DNA of 64,000 nt from Bacillota bacterium (GTDB lineage: Bacteria; Bacillota; SHA-98; UBA4971), in assembly GCA_012842395.1 (NCBI GenBank), contig DUSX01000004.1, positions 62,001-126,000 on the forward strand, read 5' to 3'. The position numbers and the translations under genes were made by a program. Shown in pieces: positions 46,491 to 55,270 of this stretch (within the stretch, counting starts at the first letter, position 1; each line of letters starts with the position of its first letter). The notes beneath the pieces were generated by a model, which did not search any database, was not told the DNA's origin, and saw only the letters and a list, made by a program, of their open reading frames with translations.

Positions 46491-47833
46491 CTCTGGATGT
46501 CCTCCAACACTGACGCGATCACGTCGGCAAGGAGCACCGCGGCCGACTCCGCTTCCTGCCTGGTGTTTTGCTCGCAGCCGATTTCCAGGATGACCGCCCT
46601 GTTGTGTACGTGCTGGTTCCACCTGGCGTCGTCGCGCACATTGATCCCTCTGGAGAGGCCAGGGTACATCTCATCCATCTTCGCGTTGAGCTGATAGGCA
46701 AAAGCCAGATTCTCGCGCCAATTCGGGTGAGGAAGCCCAAAGCGGTCGGTCGTCACGACGATGAACACCCTCGCCGCCCTCCGGCCGCCTATCTCCACCG
46801 TGGCCGGACTGGAGAGCCGGCTCGTCCCTGCGTCCCGGTGCACGTCGAAGACCATCTCGATCGTAGGGTACTTCTGAAGGGCCTCGGATACGGTCTTGTA
46901 CGAGTTGGTGTACGCGTCCCTCCAGACTGGATAGTCATGAATCTTCCGGGAATGGACCACGGGAATGTTGTACTTCTCAGAAAGGGCCTTCGCGAGCGCG
47001 GCACCCACGGCGATCACGCCTTCCTCACTGCCCCACACGTGGTCAGCCCCGGAGGTGAGCCGATATGACTCGGAGCTGTGAGAATGGTAGATGAAGACAA
47101 GCGGTTTGTCGCCCCAGCTCCGGGTCGCGATCCGCCGCTCCTGCTCGGTTTCAGTTCCGGAGGGCGCCGGGCGCGGAACCACGACCGGAGGCTGCACGGG
47201 TTGCTGCGGCCGAACCTGGCCCGACGGTCCGCCTGACGGCGGGTGTTCGAGCGTGCTGCCCTCGTCGGGCGCGAGGCCCCCTTCAAGCGCCGGGGTGCCT
47301 GTGGTCCCAGGCCCTGTGCCACGGTCTTGAACCGCGTCGGCGCCAGCTCGCGACGCCACCGGGACCGCCTCCGACGGCACCCTGAATCCAGCGATTCCGA
47401 TCGTGAGAAACGTGCTTGGGTCCTTTATGTCTGCCTGCGAAAGCGTCAGCAAGAGAGAGCGGATGGCCGAGCTCGCCGCATCGCGTGCGGTCGCGGCGCC
47501 GTTCGGGCGGATTCGGGCGAACATCGGAATGGCGCTCCCAACGAGGCCGTCTGGAGCTATGCCGCGAACCGCAGCCCGCGTTCCCTCTGCGATCCTTCGC
47601 TCACCTTCAAGCAGAAAGCCGCTCAACGCCGGAAGGACGTTTCCGCCCGATGGGGCGGTCCTGATCTCCAGGAAACCTGCCAAACCCACGCCGATGCCCA
47701 GAAGCAGCACAGCCGAGTACAGAAAAGCGGGGCCCCACGGCTTCGCCGTGCCGTGCGCGCCCGCAACCGGCCGAGCCTTGGACCAGCCTCGCCTGCTCAA
47801 GGACCACCTACGATTCCTCCACATGGACCCCAT
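46487..47833 (-). CDS. spoIIP: Stage II sporulation protein P (SpoIIP)
   Basis: SpoIIP is the amidase/endopeptidase that, with SpoIID and SpoIIM, degrades septal peptidoglycan during engulfment. It has an N-terminal membrane anchor (FLYSAVLLLGIGVGLAGFL), a Pro/Gly-rich linker and the catalytic domain FIYHSHSSESY...NSYKTVSEAL, FDVHRDAG and AVILEIGCEQNT. The start is uncertain between ATG codons at 47833 and 47824. gpr lies just upstream. Confidence 0.94.
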   Translation of the reverse strand: MGSMWRNRRWSLSRRGWSKARPVAGAHGTAKPWGPAFLYSAVLLLGIGVGLAGFLEIRTAPSGGNVLPALSGFLLEGERRIAEGTRAAVRGIAPDGLVGSAIPMFARIRPNGAATARDAASSAIRSLLLTLSQADIKDPSTFLTIGIAGFRVPSEAVPVASRAGADAVQDRGTGPGTTGTPALEGGLAPDEGSTLEHPPSGGPSGQVRPQQPVQPPVVVPRPAPSGTETEQERRIATRSWGDKPLVFIYHSHSSESYRLTSGADHVWGSEEGVIAVGAALAKALSEKYNIPVVHSRKIHDYPVWRDAYTNSYKTVSEALQKYPTIEMVFDVHRDAGTSRLSSPATVEIGGRRAARVFIVVTTDRFGLPHPNWRENLAFAYQLNAKMDEMYPGLSRGINVRDDARWNQHVHNRAVILEIGCEQNTRQEAESAAVLLADVIASVLEDIQR

Positions 47834-47984
47834 CCAACGTACCCCGCTTTCCCGGCCTCGGTCGCCAAGCTTGCCTGTCCAGCCGACCCAGAGCAAGCCC
47901 TGCCTGCTTAGCTCATATATATGACCGGGATGGGGGATTTAGACTCGCACCGGTCCATTGTGTCACCTAACCGCCAGTCCGGTG

Positions 47985-49067
47985 TCAGCCCGAAAGGTAC
48001 GCGAGTATCCGGTCCCAATCCATGGACGGGTGAAGCGCCGCGTTAAGACCCCCTGCCACGACCGTGGCGAGGTCCTCAACGAGGTCATCGATCTCCTTGG
48101 GCGTGACCACGAGCGCACCGAAGTACGGGGCCAACGCCTGCCTGAGAAACTGCCTCCTCTCTGCCAGGCCCGGCGCCGGTTGAGGGGGCGCCCCCGGTCC
48201 TCCTGGGTGCGCTGTGCCGCCCTGCATGAACTCCATGGCGTCGAGTGCGATCGTCTCCGCTGCCACCACCGTGGGGACGCCGATGGCGATCACTGGGACG
48301 CCCAGGCTCTCTCTGGTGATCCCAAGTCGCTTGTTACCGACGCCCGACCCGGGCCTGATCCCCGTATCACCCATCTGAATTGTCGTCCCGAGCCGGCTGG
48401 TTGACATGGACGCAAGCGCGTCCACAACCACAACGAAGTCGGGCCTGACGTTGCTCACGATCCCCTTGATTATCTCCCCGGTCTCGATACCCGTGAGCCC
48501 CAGCACGCCGGGGGCGATGGCGCAAACCGGCCGCATGCCCCCGCGGAGCTCGGGAGGGACCAGGCCGTGAAGGTGCCTGGTAATAGTGAGGTACTCCACA
48601 GTCCTTGGGCCGAGGGCGTCCGGGGTGGCCTGCCAGTTGCCAAGGCCCGCCACGAGCACGGTCGCGTTCGGCGCCAAGGGTGCGAGCCTTGAGAATTCCC
48701 GTGCAAAGGTCTGCGCGAGTTCCTCCTGTACCTCCTTGCTCCGGCTCCGAAGGTGCGGGGACTCTATGGTAACGTAATTACCCTGCACCTTGCCAAGGGC
48801 CCGCGCGGCTTCCTCCGTGACGACTTTGACCCGGGTTATCGTCGCGTACCTGGTTCTTTCAGTCTCTGAGAGGACCCCGGGGATCTCTCCTCCCGTCCTG
48901 CGCGCCAGGAACTCGCGCGCCTCGACCGCGAGATCCGTGCGCACGCTGAAGCCGTTCCAGGTGGGACCCTGCGGCTCGTCCTTTGACGGTGGTGCGTCGT
49001 CCCTGCGCCGGACGCGCGGACCGAGTCCCCGTATCACGCGTAGGCTTCTCTTCCCAGACAGCCGCAC
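47985..49067 (-). CDS. gpr: Spore germination protease GPR
   Basis: GPR cleaves small acid-soluble spore proteins at germination. The 360-aa protein has SVRTDLAVEAREF, the autoprocessing-type propeptide region, TVLVAGLGNWQATPDALGP, FVVVVDALASMSTSRLGTTIQMGDTGIRPGSGVGN and VPVIAIGVPTVVAAETIA. The start is GTG after GGGAGTGATG. gpr and spoIIP next to rpsT and holA is the common arrangement in spore formers. Confidence 0.96.
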   Translation of the reverse strand: MRLSGKRSLRVIRGLGPRVRRRDDAPPSKDEPQGPTWNGFSVRTDLAVEAREFLARRTGGEIPGVLSETERTRYATITRVKVVTEEAARALGKVQGNYVTIESPHLRSRSKEVQEELAQTFAREFSRLAPLAPNATVLVAGLGNWQATPDALGPRTVEYLTITRHLHGLVPPELRGGMRPVCAIAPGVLGLTGIETGEIIKGIVSNVRPDFVVVVDALASMSTSRLGTTIQMGDTGIRPGSGVGNKRLGITRESLGVPVIAIGVPTVVAAETIALDAMEFMQGGTAHPGGPGAPPQPAPGLAERRQFLRQALAPYFGALVVTPKEIDDLVEDLATVVAGGLNAALHPSMDWDRILAYLSG

Positions 49068-49146
49068 TCATCATCACTCCCAAATTCGGCGATTTACACA
49101 GTGGACCCGACCACGGGCGCCGTTGCCCGGCTCGCGGTGCGCCAAC

Positions 49147-49476
49147 TCAGCGGGCCTCGAGAGGAACGAGGAAATCGATGAACCCGACGGCCGCGCCGGC
49201 AATGACCGCTCCCTCTGGAGACACCGCCATTCCAGGAACGGCGAACTGGGCGAGATAGGTGGCAGCCGCACACGTCAAGAACCCCACGACCGCACGTACC
49301 TTGGCAGATGGCGGCCGCTTGAGCGACTTCTCTACGACGTAGCCCGCTGCAGCAGCGCCGAGGGCGGTCGGGATCGCGCCCGAGAAACCGCCTGCCGAAA
49401 AGCCCGGCATCACATAGCTCAAGCTCAGGATGACGAAGGCACACGCCAGGAACCTCGTTGCGGCTCCGAAGAGCAC
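49147..49476 (-). CDS. Small membrane protein, holin-4-like
   Basis: The 109-aa protein is mostly hydrophobic, with three or four membrane segments (FLACAFVILSLSYVMPGFS, GAIPTALGAAAAGYVVEK, AVVGFLTCAAATYLAQF, GAVIAGAAVGFIDFLV). It resembles small phage-holin-family-4/YvlD-type membrane proteins often seen at this position, but function is unknown. The GTG start has a GGGAG immediately before it, which is too close, so the start is uncertain. It is divergent from rpsT. Confidence 0.55.
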   Translation of the reverse strand: MLFGAATRFLACAFVILSLSYVMPGFSAGGFSGAIPTALGAAAAGYVVEKSLKRPPSAKVRAVVGFLTCAAATYLAQFAVPGMAVSPEGAVIAGAAVGFIDFLVPLEAR

Positions 49477-49587
49477 CTCCCAACCACCACACTGACCCGA
49501 TATGGGGTCCTGCCTGTGTCGTATCTTTCCCAGGGGAACACCTCAGTATCCGTCGTGGTCCGAGTCCGCGCGAGCCTTGCCCACCTG

Positions 49588-49616
49588 TTGCAGTTGGGCG
49601 GCGCTCATGGTAGAAT
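49588..49616 (+). promoter_or_regulatory. Sigma-A-like promoter for rpsT
   Basis: TTGCAG and TAGAAT are separated by 17 bases on the plus strand, about 40 bases upstream of the rpsT start. Confidence 0.7.
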
Positions 49617-49656
49617 TGGTCTCGTGATCCGCGAAGTTGCAAGGAGGTTGAAGCGT

Positions 49657-49950
49657 TTGCCTAACATCAAGTCAGCGGCGAAGCGGGTGAAGACGGCCCG
49701 GGCGCGGGCCATCCGCAACGCGTCCACGAAGAGCTCGGTGAAAACTGCGGTCAAGAGGTACGAGGCGCAGCTCGCTCAGGGCGACCCCGGCACGGCCGAG
49801 ATAGCCTTGCGTAGGGCTATGAGCGCACTTGACAAGGCGGCAAAGAAGGGCGTCATCCATAAGAACCAAGCGGCGCGGCGGAAGTCCAGGCTTGCTAAGA
49901 AACTGGTAGCGGCAGTCGGGGCCAAAGACGAAGCAGCGGCGGAGCAATAA
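49657..49950 (+). CDS. rpsT: 30S ribosomal protein S20 (TTG start)
   Basis: S20 is a 16S rRNA-binding protein. The 97-aa product is (M)PNIKSAAKRVKTARARAIRN...KSSVKTAVKRYE...ALDKAAKKGVIHKNQAARRKSRL, matching the family throughout, with a short Ala/Glu tail. The start is TTG, decided by the strong AAGGAGGT nine bases upstream and by the family's usual N-terminus. It has its own promoter and is convergent with holA. Confidence 0.95.
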   Translation: MPNIKSAAKRVKTARARAIRNASTKSSVKTAVKRYEAQLAQGDPGTAEIALRRAMSALDKAAKKGVIHKNQAARRKSRLAKKLVAAVGAKDEAAAEQ

Positions 49951-49970
49951 CAGGCGAATACGGCATGGCG

Positions 49971-49997
49971 CCCCGCGCGATCGTCAAAGCCGCGGGG
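49971..49997 (+). terminator. Possible rpsT/holA intergenic terminator hairpin
   Basis: CCCCGCG pairs with CGCGGGG across a 13-base loop between the convergent rpsT and holA genes. No T-tract follows, so the call is weak. Confidence 0.35.
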
Positions 49998-50036
49998 TGG
50001 ATGGCCCACCGGAGACGGTACGGGCGCGTGGACCCA

Positions 50037-51095
50037 TCAGCCTCGCGCCCTGTGAGTGCACAAGCGCACGATGAGCTTTTCCAAAACGACGCTCTCCGGA
50101 GCAGCGGACGTCTTGAGGTCCACATCCGCCGCTGCCAGGGCGATGAGTGCATCCTCAAGGTCCTCGATGTCGAAATTCCGGGCCTGGGCCAAGCACTTGC
50201 GTATCATGAAATCCTGCAGATGGGTGACACCGGCGATGCCCTGCCGTGTCATGCCCTCGACCTGCAGGGTTTTCGTTTGCATGATGAGGCGAATCTGCCG
50301 GGCGACCATGCCGAGGATGCGCGCGGGCGCTTCACCGAAACCAAGGAGCCGACGTGCCGCGGCGACCGCCTTCGGCGTGTCCCGTTGCCCGATGGCATCC
50401 ACGAGGTCGAATATACCGAGGCCGGGCTCGCCCGCGGACGCCGCCATCACATGTGCCAACGTGACGGCGCGTGGGGCGCCGGAACCACCAGGCGGCGGCG
50501 CTGCGGCGCTGCCTCCCGCGCCTATCCCCGCATAGTCACACGCCTTTTCCAAGCCTTGGGCAAGCCTGGCGGCGCTCGTGCCTAGGGTTCGCACCAGGTA
50601 CTCGCTGGCCTCGGGCCTGAGGTTCACGCCGCGCTCCCTTGCCAGTGCTGCGAGCCACGAGGTCGCCTCGCTTTCGTAGAGGCGCCGGTACCGCACGACC
50701 ATCCCCATCTGCGCCACCGCTCTGCAAGCCCACGTTCTCTCGTCAGCTGAGGCGGCCACCAGGATGGCGACGCTGGTCCGCGGCATTCTTTGCGTGGCGC
50801 TCACAACAGCCTTCTGCTCCTCTGCGCCGAGCTCGTCGAACCCACGCAGCACCACGACGCGCTTCGGGGCGAACGCCGGGGCTGACATGAGCGCTGCGAT
50901 CACGGACTCAACGTCCGTCTCCCCCGCCCTGAAGACAGCAAGGTTGAAGTCACGCGTGTCCGGCTCGAGGCACGCATCGATGAGCTTCCGCACAGCCTCG
51001 TCTCGCAGGTGTTCCTCCTCTCCGTACAGGAGGTACACGGGTTTGAGCCTACCGGATTTCACGTCCGCCATCACGTCAGCCGGCCCGGCGGTCAT
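50037..51095 (-). CDS. holA: DNA polymerase III delta subunit
   Basis: HolA is the clamp-loader delta subunit that opens the sliding clamp. The 352-aa protein has the N-terminal LKPVYLLYGEEEHLRDEAV, RVVVLRGFDEL, the LRPEASEYLVRTLGTSAARLAQGLEKA region and a C-terminal collar domain (IRKCLAQARNFDIEDLEDALIALAAADVDLKTS). The start is the ATG at 51095; the longer in-frame reading enters the permease gene. In many Firmicutes it directly follows comEC; here an ABC cassette intervenes. Confidence 0.93.
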   Translation of the reverse strand: MTAGPADVMADVKSGRLKPVYLLYGEEEHLRDEAVRKLIDACLEPDTRDFNLAVFRAGETDVESVIAALMSAPAFAPKRVVVLRGFDELGAEEQKAVVSATQRMPRTSVAILVAASADERTWACRAVAQMGMVVRYRRLYESEATSWLAALARERGVNLRPEASEYLVRTLGTSAARLAQGLEKACDYAGIGAGGSAAAPPPGGSGAPRAVTLAHVMAASAGEPGLGIFDLVDAIGQRDTPKAVAAARRLLGFGEAPARILGMVARQIRLIMQTKTLQVEGMTRQGIAGVTHLQDFMIRKCLAQARNFDIEDLEDALIALAAADVDLKTSAAPESVVLEKLIVRLCTHRARG

Positions 51096-51154
51096 CGCCT
51101 GATCGCTCCATTCCTGCCCGGTTCGCGCTTGCTGCTTGCGGCCGACACGTCGCT

Positions 51155-52030
51155 TCAGCTCTTCAAGCCCGTCCGCGCGATCCCCTGGATGAACTGACGC
51201 TGCACAAAGAAGAATCCGATCACTACAGGCAGTATAGCCATCGTGGATGCGGCCATCAAGAGGGTCGGCACAGTGCCATGCTCCTGCATGAACGTGGAGA
51301 GCCCCACCTGGATCGTGCGCATTCGGTCGCTGTTCGTCACGATGAGCGGCCAAAGGAAAGCGTTCCAGCTCCCGATGAACGTAAACAGGCCGCACGTGAT
51401 GAACACTGGACGGGAGAGCGGCGCCATGACTTGCCACAGGTACCCAAAACGCGAGCACCCGTCTATCTGAGCCGCGTCGTAAAGCTCCTTGGGGATCGTC
51501 TGGAAGAACTGGCGCATCAGGAATATGCTGAACACGCTCCCCAGCCAAGGCACGATCAGCGCGTAGTAGGTGTCGATCCAGTTCAGCCTGAACAAGAGCA
51601 CGTAGTTTGGAACCAGGGTCATCTGGTCTGGGATCATCATGGTGCCGAGGAAGAGCGTGAAGATGACTTCACGCCCGAAAAAGTTCATGGTCGCGAAGGC
51701 ATAGGCCGCGAGCGCCGAGAAAACGAGCTGACCCACTGTGGTCGCGGTAGCCACGACCGCGCTGTTGAAGAAGTACCTCGCGAAGGGCGCTTCGTTCCAC
51801 GCATCCACGTAGTTCGACCATACAAGGCGCGACGGTATCCACCTGATCGGCACGGTGAAGACCTCGCTGTAGTCCTTCAGCGACGTCGATATCATCCACG
51901 CGAACGGCGCGAGCATGATCACGGCGCCCGCTAACAGGAAAGCATGGATGCCGGCAGACCGAAGGATGCGGGCGACGGCCGCGCCTGGCCTATGCTTGGT
52001 CCTCACGTGGCTTGCTGTTTCATCCTTCAT
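51155..52030 (-). CDS. Sugar / glycerol-phosphate-type ABC transporter permease 2 (UgpE/MalG-like)
   Basis: This 291-aa inner-membrane permease has six membrane segments and the EAA loop ELYDAAQIDGCSRFGYLWQVMAPLSRP that contacts the ATPase. Its N-terminus (FAWMISTSLKDYSEVF, WIPSRLVWSNYVDAW) is typical of MalG/UgpE proteins. It ends the cassette ugpB-like, PHP hydrolase, permease 1, permease 2. No ATPase gene is present here, so a shared MsmX/UgpC-type ATPase elsewhere is likely. Confidence 0.9.
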   Translation of the reverse strand: MKDETASHVRTKHRPGAAVARILRSAGIHAFLLAGAVIMLAPFAWMISTSLKDYSEVFTVPIRWIPSRLVWSNYVDAWNEAPFARYFFNSAVVATATTVGQLVFSALAAYAFATMNFFGREVIFTLFLGTMMIPDQMTLVPNYVLLFRLNWIDTYYALIVPWLGSVFSIFLMRQFFQTIPKELYDAAQIDGCSRFGYLWQVMAPLSRPVFITCGLFTFIGSWNAFLWPLIVTNSDRMRTIQVGLSTFMQEHGTVPTLLMAASTMAILPVVIGFFFVQRQFIQGIARTGLKS

Positions 52031-52049
52031 CGGTACACACGTCTCCTTC

Positions 52050-52970
52050 TCACTGGTAGTAAACCCGCGAGCCTATATACTTGCGCTGCAGGAGAGTAAG
52101 GGCGAAGATGATCACGAAAAGCGCGTACGCCATGGCGGACGCGTAACCCATCTTGAAATCCTCGAACCCCACCTTGTACAGATAGTACACCACCACGAGA
52201 GTGCTCTTGAGAGGCCCGCCTCGGGTCATCACATACACCTGGCTGAAGACCTGGAAGGACCCGATCACCGAGATGATGAGCACGAAGAACGTGGTCGGTG
52301 ACAAGAGCGGCCACGTGATGTATCTGAAGATCGACCAGCCCCTGGCACCGTCGATCTGCGCCGCCTCGTAGTACTCGGAGGAGATGTTCTGCAGGCCCGC
52401 GAGGAAGATCACGACGTTGTATCCGAGCCCCTTCCAGATGCTCATCAGGATTATGCAGGGCATTGCCCATTTGGGGTCCAAGAGCCATGACTGAATGGGG
52501 AGGCCGAGCTTGTCCAAAATGCCGTTAAGAAGACCCGAATAGTCAGGATGGTATATCCAGAACCAGATGATCGCCACTGCGTTTGCAGCGGTGATGACCG
52601 GCAGGAAGTACACCGTGCGATACCAGGCAAGCCCCCTGATCTTCTGGTTGAGGAGGATGGCGACAACGAGCGCAACTGCCATGGACGTGGGGACAGTGCC
52701 TACGACGTAGTACACCGTGTTCAGGAGCGATGTCACGAAGTCGCTGTCCTTGAGCAGCGCCGCGTAGTTCGCGAACCCTACGAACTCCGGGTTCGGGCTT
52801 ATGTAGTTCCAGTCGAGAAGGCTGACGTAAAACGCGTAGAATACCGGCGCGAAGTGGAACGTAACGAGCACCGCGAGAGACGGCAGGAGATATAGGTAAG
52901 CCGTGAGCGTCTCCCTAATGTACTTGCGCCGCGCGGCTGCGCCTTTAGATCGAGACGGTCGAACCGCCAC
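52050..52970 (-). CDS. Sugar / glycerol-phosphate-type ABC transporter permease 1 (UgpA/MalF-like)
   Basis: The 306-aa permease has about six membrane segments, starts with YLYLLPSLAVLVTFHFAPVFYAFYVSL and contains the EAA loop EYYEAAQIDGARGWSIFRYITWPLLSP and VYVMTRGGPLKSTLVVVYYLY. It lies 19 bases before permease 2 and 47 bases after the PHP hydrolase gene, on one probable transcript. Substrate class is inferred from the binding-protein gene. Confidence 0.9.
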   Translation of the reverse strand: MAVRPSRSKGAAARRKYIRETLTAYLYLLPSLAVLVTFHFAPVFYAFYVSLLDWNYISPNPEFVGFANYAALLKDSDFVTSLLNTVYYVVGTVPTSMAVALVVAILLNQKIRGLAWYRTVYFLPVITAANAVAIIWFWIYHPDYSGLLNGILDKLGLPIQSWLLDPKWAMPCIILMSIWKGLGYNVVIFLAGLQNISSEYYEAAQIDGARGWSIFRYITWPLLSPTTFFVLIISVIGSFQVFSQVYVMTRGGPLKSTLVVVYYLYKVGFEDFKMGYASAMAYALFVIIFALTLLQRKYIGSRVYYQ

Positions 52971-53017
52971 CTCAAAGCACCACCTTCACAATGTGCCCGC
53001 GGGGCAGAGCCGGCCGG

Positions 53018-55153
53018 TCACCTTGATCCCAGCCATCCCACGAGCTTCAACATGAATTCTTCGTTGCCGAGGTCCGGACGAAAGTCGTAGGCCGAATATA
53101 GCGGCGCGCCCATGGCGACCACCCGGCCCTTGCCGACGTCTTCCGAGGCACACACCACCGGGCGAGACGTGTACGCGTGCCATGAACCCTTTCCGTTCGT
53201 GTCCACGCTGCACGCCTCATCGGCCCCGACCGCGAGGACCACGACCCCATCACTCGCATTGAGAGTGCCGAACGCGTCATCAGCGATCGAGCATCCCTGG
53301 CTCATGCGCACCGGCAGAGACACCGGGCCAAGAAGCCTCTCGCCATCGGCGGTGAGGATGCACGTGGCCGTTGAGCCGAACGCTGAACCCTCTCCTTTCT
53401 CCCGGACCTCGTCGTCCGAGAACCTCATCGAACAGCCAAGCGCCGTCAATATCGCATTGAGCTGATCCACGTCACGCTCGGGGTCTTCAGCGTCCGACGA
53501 GCCCGCAAGCACCAACGAGCCCCCGCTCGTCACGAACTCGCGCACCGCGGCGAGCTCGGATTCATCAAAGGTGGTCGGGGTGAGCGCGATACCCGGCTCG
53601 GGATTCGCGATGATGAGGATCGACGTTCCCCTCAGGCTCTCGGGTGTGATCCTTCCCTGGCACAGCACTCCCTCGTACCCGTTCGACGCCAGCGCGTCCA
53701 GGAAACTGCCTGCGAAACCACTCGCACGGTTATTGTGACCCTCGTCCACCACGACCCTGGGTAACGCTTCAGGAAGCACGTGGAGTTCAATCGAGTAAGC
53801 GTTCTCCGAATACGCGGGCATGGACGGGTCGATGACCGTGGCCACAACGGTGACGTCCCCGCTCACCGGGCACGCCCATTCGAGGGAGACCGGCACCGTG
53901 GCACCCGGGCCGACGTCTGTCTTGACCGCCCCGATGGGCATGCGTTGGCCGTCCGCCACCGCCGCGAACTCCACAATTGTGCCCGGCGCAGGTCCTGCGC
54001 CGAGGTTCACCACGTCGCCGCGCAGGTGCCCCGTCGCGCCCTTCTTGGCAAGCGGAACGTCGAACCGGAAGTCAGCCATCAAGAGGTCGGACCGGCTCTT
54101 TATCCAGATCGGGCTTGTGACCACCACATCTTTGTCCTTTTGCTCGATCCGCAGGTAATACCAGTTGTACCCATCCTTGGGCGTAATGCGCAGCGTCCGG
54201 TGGAAGGGCACGCCCGACGCACCCTCGTCGCCGGAACCCGGCAGCGTCGCGATCACGGTCCCACGGTTGGAGACCACCTCTGCCTTTTCCACGGCGTCGC
54301 CGGGATCCGGGTCAGACACATCGATGACGAACTCGGCAGGCCCAAGAGGGAGGGTCGACCCCATCCACTGCCCTTCGGCAGCGAACCGCACGCGAACGTT
54401 CTTGTCTTCGGTTGAGTAGGTGCGCATCGCCCGGAGCGCTTCCATGAGGTCCTCACGCGTGAGAGCGCGCGCCACCACGCCGGTCCTCGCGTCCGTCGCC
54501 GTGCCCCAATCGGCTCTGTGATTGTCCTGGCTGTTGATGGCTCCGAGATGCCATCCCCGGTCCAGGGCGCGAACGTATGACGCCTCATACTTGGTGTTCC
54601 CCGGATACGGCCCGGAGCCGACTTCGAGAAGCCTTATGGTCTTGTTGCCCTCAAGCGAGTACTTGAAGTCATCCCAGTTCCCCTGCTCGTTTCTTTGGGG
54701 GTGGTTGAAACTCGCTATGCCTTTGTTCTCGCTCATCCACCCGATGAGATCGTCAAAAGTCACCTGAACGTCGCGGGAGCAAGGCTCGGGGGCTTCAATG
54801 ATGGATATGTGTCCAGCCCCGTGCGTCCACTCGGTCCCTCTGAAGGCAACGAACCTGCCTGGTTCCGTAAAACTCTTCGCCGCCTCCACAAGCGCTTCCC
54901 AGTGATGAGGGTTCTCGACCATGTAGTAACCATGCTCAGTGATCCCCAGAAAGTCGAGACCCGCGACGTCCCTCGCGTAAGCGTAAGCCTCCTCCGGAGT
55001 CAGCTCACCGTCGGAGTACGACGTATGAGAGTGGATGTACCCGAAGTAGAAGTCCCACTCCCCATCCTGCGCCGAGACCTGGCCTGAGGCCGTCGCCACC
55101 GCAGCAAGAACGCATATGATCGCGGACCACAGGAGCTTTCTTCCGCGGATCAC
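53018..55153 (-). CDS. Secreted PHP-domain metallohydrolase (CehA/McbA-like) with CARDB-like and C-terminal gatase-like domains
   Basis: The 711-aa protein has a cleavable signal peptide ending near VSA-Q (residue 28). A PHP-type metal site follows: YIHSHTSYSDGE from residue 39, LDFLGITEHGYY, FRGTEWT, ASFNHPQ and NSQDNH. Residues 310-480 resemble beta-sandwich/CARDB repeats (RGDVVNLGAGPAPGT). The last 220 residues resemble a DUF4350/gatase-like domain (LIIANPEPGIALTP, FVTSGGSLVLAGSSD). I chose the GTG at 55153 after GGAAGGAGGAGG. Its place between a UgpB-like protein and the permeases suggests it releases the imported substrate outside the cell, by phosphoester hydrolysis. Confidence 0.82.
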   Translation of the reverse strand: MIRGRKLLWSAIICVLAAVATASGQVSAQDGEWDFYFGYIHSHTSYSDGELTPEEAYAYARDVAGLDFLGITEHGYYMVENPHHWEALVEAAKSFTEPGRFVAFRGTEWTHGAGHISIIEAPEPCSRDVQVTFDDLIGWMSENKGIASFNHPQRNEQGNWDDFKYSLEGNKTIRLLEVGSGPYPGNTKYEASYVRALDRGWHLGAINSQDNHRADWGTATDARTGVVARALTREDLMEALRAMRTYSTEDKNVRVRFAAEGQWMGSTLPLGPAEFVIDVSDPDPGDAVEKAEVVSNRGTVIATLPGSGDEGASGVPFHRTLRITPKDGYNWYYLRIEQKDKDVVVTSPIWIKSRSDLLMADFRFDVPLAKKGATGHLRGDVVNLGAGPAPGTIVEFAAVADGQRMPIGAVKTDVGPGATVPVSLEWACPVSGDVTVVATVIDPSMPAYSENAYSIELHVLPEALPRVVVDEGHNNRASGFAGSFLDALASNGYEGVLCQGRITPESLRGTSILIIANPEPGIALTPTTFDESELAAVREFVTSGGSLVLAGSSDAEDPERDVDQLNAILTALGCSMRFSDDEVREKGEGSAFGSTATCILTADGERLLGPVSLPVRMSQGCSIADDAFGTLNASDGVVVLAVGADEACSVDTNGKGSWHAYTSRPVVCASEDVGKGRVVAMGAPLYSAYDFRPDLGNEEFMLKLVGWLGSR

Positions 55154-55270
55154 GGGTCCTCCTCCTTCCCGCATGTGCACCGGACAAGGGTCCGGGGCAA
55201 GCCCCGCATAGCTGCCCCGGACCACCCGCCCGCATGCCTTGCCGTGTACCTCAGTGACACGAGACAAGAG

